NCBI GenBank assembly: GCA_046590195.1
Contig: JBKJTP010000209.1
Coordinates: forward strand, 1-8,868
DNA: 8,868 nucleotides
Reading direction: 5' to 3'
Source: JBKJTP01 sp046590195
GTDB taxonomy: Bacteria > Bacteroidota > Ignavibacteria > Palsa-1295
In this document: piece by piece, positions 6,334-8,868 of the stretch
How the letters are laid out: each line of letters opens with the position of its first letter
Position numbering within the stretch: the stretch's first letter is position 1
Program-made: the position numbers and the translations under genes
The notes under the pieces: model-generated
Database searches by the model: none
Told to the model about the DNA's origin: nothing
The model's input: only the letters and a program-made list of their open reading frames with translations

Positions 6334-8157
6334 TCAATGCTGGACGACAAACCGTACGCTCTTCTCTTCTCCGCTTCCACTGATCCTAAGGATGTAAACG
6401 CCGTTAGCCAGCGTCGATACACCGAGCGCATCAGCCTCCCCTCCCGCTGACATCACTTCCCTCCCCAACAGATCCAGCACGCTAAGCTTTATACTGGATG
6501 CGTCGATCTTGACGTATAAGATTTTATCTGCTGGCAGCGGATACAACTGAATGTCAGATATTATCTCACGTGAGGCAACGGATTGCGTCTCCTCTCCATC
6601 ACCAAGATAGGTGCTATACTTCAAGATCGTATCGAGATCGGCACCGATATCCTTGCCATCTGTACCGGCATTTTTGTAAGGGCTTCCTGGGAGCAAGCGA
6701 TAATTTGCGGCGGCCGAATCTGTGATCCCAGCGGCAGTAGGATTTGAAGGGAAAAAATTACCACTCGGATATCCAGTAGCGTTTGCGCGAATGATCGCGT
6801 TGTGCGTTATCTCCCAGTTCTCAGTGAAGTACGTTGCAAGGGTTGTGAGCGCAGTCCCCGTGCCACTTCCAATAAACCCGTAGACTCCTTTGGAGACAAG
6901 ATTATTCTTAAAGGAGAAATGATCTGTGCGAGGCGATCCATCCGAGACCACGAACGCGACGATCGTCATACCGGTATTGTGATCAAATGTGACATCGGTT
7001 GGTCCGTTCAGAACCTGGAATAGGCGGCCATCGCTGCCTTGACCGATCCTTGCAAGGGTCAGCACGTTATTCTGAATGAGAATGCGTGATGTGCGTTGGC
7101 TGACGTTCGGCGCATCGAAGCCAGACATGTTGATGCCCTGCGCAATGTTGACAAAGGTGTTATGCCTGATCGTAATATCCTGCACCACCGACCAGGGTGC
7201 CGTCCCATTCTGATTGCGAGGTGTCAACAACAATGAGAAGCCGCTTTGAGCATTCGGCCAGTTGTTCTCGAAACGGTTACCTTCGACCAATACCCTTTGC
7301 GCATTCTTGAACTCCAACAGATTCTTGATATCCCATTCCTCTTGCATCCAGGAGAGCGGCTTGAAGAAGTGATTGCAGCGCATCTCGATATCAGACGGTA
7401 CCGCATTCGGTATGGCTGGATCAGCACCGCCAAAGATCACATTCTCACCAGCGCCTTCGAGGAAGTTGTTCACGATCTTGATAGGTCCTGTGCCGCTATA
7501 TCCTGCCAGCGCCTGACTATCGGCACCATCCTCCTTACAATCGGATACGTGGCAATCGATCACAGAAAGTGCAGCACCATTCAGTAGTACCCCGCGCCTG
7601 CTTCCAGCCAGAGGATCCCCATGGATGTAGCAGCGATCGAGCGTGATATTGTGCGGCTGCGTTGCTTCAGTCTTCTCTCCGCCACCGATCACGACAACGT
7701 TGTAAACGAAGTTATCCTTGACCGGGCAGAACTCGATACCAACGAAGCGATAGTGATGTGCCCCATTCGTTGCGTTCACAGCTCCACCGCTATTCGCCTT
7801 GACGACGATCTTGGGCATATTGACAGCATCGTCCTTACTCACCCGAGTATTCGGAGCAGGAAGTCTATCATAGCTAGAAGTGACAATATAGATCCAGCCA
7901 CTACCTGCCGTCTTCTTCGGCAGAGTGAACGGACCAACATAAGTAGCGCCAGCCTTCAGCTCAATGACATCACCGAGTTTCGCTGCATTCAGTGCTGCCT
8001 GAAATTCAGCGGTGGTGTTTGCTATGTGGCGCTCTCCTGATGGCAACTGAAAGCGCGTATCAATGTACGTTCGAGGGAGTTCTGGCAGCTGTGTAGCATG
8101 GAGTCCACTCGTGATAAAGAGGAGGGCAAAGGCAAATGTGGCGACTAAGTGCTTCAT
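6334..8157 (-). CDS. Secreted right-handed beta-helix protein with T9SS sorting domain
   Basis: Start ATG 8157 gives 607 residues beginning MKHLVATFAFALLF, a signal peptide likely cut at LHA/T (residue 21). The frame can be read from an upstream TTG at 8184, but that lies inside an inverted repeat. The middle of the protein is a pectate-lyase-like solenoid. Coil-type repeats with Asn ladders include IKIVNNFLEGAGENVIFGG (GEN around residue 238), VLVEGNRFENNW, ITIRHNTFVNI, RILIQNNVL, FSFKNNLVSKG and WEITHNAI. A closing segment, PGSPYKNAGTDGKDIGAD, is typical of such proteins. Residues about 533-607 form a Por-type C-terminal sorting domain (LYPLPADKILYV ... VLDLLGREV ... LANGVYILRI), where the usual YPNP reads YPLP. 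The protein is therefore expected to cross the outer membrane by type IX secretion and be released or attached to the surface. It could bind or cleave an acidic polysaccharide, but no catalytic set could be assigned. Confidence 0.9.
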   Translation of the reverse strand: MKHLVATFAFALLFITSGLHATQLPELPRTYIDTRFQLPSGERHIANTTAEFQAALNAAKLGDVIELKAGATYVGPFTLPKKTAGSGWIYIVTSSYDRLPAPNTRVSKDDAVNMPKIVVKANSGGAVNATNGAHHYRFVGIEFCPVKDNFVYNVVVIGGGEKTEATQPHNITLDRCYIHGDPLAGSRRGVLLNGAALSVIDCHVSDCKEDGADSQALAGYSGTGPIKIVNNFLEGAGENVIFGGADPAIPNAVPSDIEMRCNHFFKPLSWMQEEWDIKNLLEFKNAQRVLVEGNRFENNWPNAQSGFSLLLTPRNQNGTAPWSVVQDITIRHNTFVNIAQGINMSGFDAPNVSQRTSRILIQNNVLTLARIGQGSDGRLFQVLNGPTDVTFDHNTGMTIVAFVVSDGSPRTDHFSFKNNLVSKGVYGFIGSGTGTALTTLATYFTENWEITHNAIIRANATGYPSGNFFPSNPTAAGITDSAAANYRLLPGSPYKNAGTDGKDIGADLDTILKYSTYLGDGEETQSVASREIISDIQLYPLPADKILYVKIDASSIKLSVLDLLGREVMSAGGEADALGVSTLANGVYILRISGSGEEKSVRFVVQH

Positions 8158-8160
8158 AGG

Positions 8161-8194
8161 TCTATCTCTGGTGGGACACAACAACAGAGATAGA
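8161..8194. promoter_or_regulatory. Perfect 10-bp inverted repeat at the start of the beta-helix gene
   Basis: TCTATCTCTG (8161-8170) and CAGAGATAGA (8185-8194) are exact reverse complements with a 14-base spacer. The inner edge is three bases upstream of the ATG at 8157 (minus strand). In mRNA it would fold just before the start codon; in DNA it could be an operator. The rest of the gap, 8195-8328, holds no promoter I can identify. Confidence 0.55.
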
Positions 8195-8328
8195 ACACTG
8201 GCCGCGTCATCGAGTTACAGTTCAGCCAGAACGCAAAATGGCCGCGGCTTTTGTGCCACGACCATTTACGTCAGTATCCAGAGGGGACACAGCCCGCATT
8301 TCGGTCACCCTGCCGGATGGCTCTACGG

Positions 8329-8868
8329 TTAATTCTTTGAGTGTCCGTTGCCGTTCGAATGTCCGTTGGATTTGTGTGCCAGCGTTAGCGTGGCGCTCGA
8401 GCTCACGATCTCCTTCTCTTGCAATGCCTTGCGGATCGTGCGCGAATCTTCCTTCGTGCCGTTGATCTTGTTGAAGACGGTCAGAGCCTGCGCCACGACC
8501 TGATCCATGTTGTAGTACTTGTAGGTTGCGAGACGGCCGACGAAGTGAACTCCAGGCGTTGAATCAGCAAGCGCCTTGTACTTCTTGTACAGCGCTGCGT
8601 TCTCCGGCTTCGGGATCGGATAGTATGGATCGCCCTCTGCACGCGGGAATTCGTACACGACCGAGGTCTTCTTGTGCTCCTGGCCTGTCAGGTACTTGAA
8701 CTCCGTGATACGAGTATAAAGATGCTCGTTCGGATAATTGACAACCGGCGCCTTCTGGAAGACTTCTGTATTGTGTGTCTCGTGTTTGAATTCTAGCGAG
8801 CGGTAAGGAAGCTTCCCATAAATGTAGTCGAAGTATTCGTCGACTGGTCCAGAGAAGATGATCTCCTG
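8329..8868 (-). CDS. glf: UDP-galactopyranose mutase, C-terminal half (5' end outside window)
   Basis: Glf is an FAD-dependent cytoplasmic enzyme that turns UDP-galactopyranose into UDP-galactofuranose for surface polysaccharides. The frame stays open to the right edge, giving 179 residues and the stop; the N-terminal Rossmann FAD domain lies beyond the window. Family landmarks are SGPVDEYFDYIYGKLPYRSL (from about base 8856), VVNYPNEHLYTRITEFKYLTG, EFPRAEGDPYYPIP and the C-terminal VGRLATYKYYNMDQVVAQAL. After that, about 50 residues extend the protein and end in a low-complexity stretch rich in His, Ser, Asn and Gly (HKSNGHSNGNGHSKN). The beta-helix gene follows on the same strand after 171 bases. 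Neighbouring polysaccharide genes may lie to the right. Confidence 0.96.
   Translation of the reverse strand, partial: QEIIFSGPVDEYFDYIYGKLPYRSLEFKHETHNTEVFQKAPVVNYPNEHLYTRITEFKYLTGQEHKKTSVVYEFPRAEGDPYYPIPKPENAALYKKYKALADSTPGVHFVGRLATYKYYNMDQVVAQALTVFNKINGTKEDSRTIRKALQEKEIVSSSATLTLAHKSNGHSNGNGHSKN

Noticed and set aside
7246..8040. Plus-strand open frames opposite the beta-helix gene (113 and 139 codons)
   Set aside because: They are antisense to a well-supported secreted protein and carry no recognisable motif.
8238..8465. Plus-strand frame containing RGDTARISVTLPDGSTV, which resembles the LPDGS segment of FecR-type domains
   Set aside because: Only about 20 residues look meaningful, and the rest of the frame is antisense to glf. 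It is too short to support a gene remnant.

Overview
The window looks like chromosomal DNA from a moderately GC-rich member of the Bacteroidota/Chlorobiota (FCB) group. Three things point there. A secreted beta-helix protein ends in a type IX secretion (Por-type) sorting domain. One promoter fits the Bacteroidota TTG / TAnnTTTG pattern. Start codons generally lack a clear Shine-Dalgarno sequence. A Kapabacteria- or Ignavibacteria-like lineage would fit the base composition, but that is inference and no marker gene here settles it.

Layout, left to right: (1) an imperfect foldback repeat at 6-67; (2) a calcineurin-like metallophosphoesterase on + (129-1103); (3) a 441-base gap holding a roughly 210-bp foldback element that begins one base after the stop codon, then an AT-rich promoter region (about 1340-1395) and a leader with a perfect small hairpin; (4) on +, a RecA/DnaB-fold protein whose Walker A and Walker B motifs both look degraded (1545-2501); (5) purT on -, converging on it with only 12 bp between the stop codons (2514-3692); (6) a 473-base gap holding a 219-bp foldback element and two neighbouring arrays of 7-bp repeats; (7) a secreted prolyl oligopeptidase on + (4166-6289); (8) a short hairpin between convergent genes; (9) a secreted right-handed beta-helix protein with a T9SS sorting domain on - (6334-8157), with a perfect 10-bp inverted repeat just upstream of its start; (10) on -, the C-terminal half of UDP-galactopyranose mutase (glf), cut by the right edge of the window.

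The genes do not form one operon or pathway. PurT belongs to purine synthesis, glf to galactofuranose-containing surface polysaccharide, the peptidase and beta-helix protein to processing of macromolecules outside the cytoplasm, and the metallophosphoesterase and pseudo-ATPase-like protein to unknown, possibly regulatory, roles. The most unusual content is the intergenic structure (three foldback elements, two heptamer arrays, an 11-mer repeated three times on one strand) and the motif-degraded ATPase-like gene. I see no tRNA, rRNA, CRISPR array, transposase or recognisable defence system.
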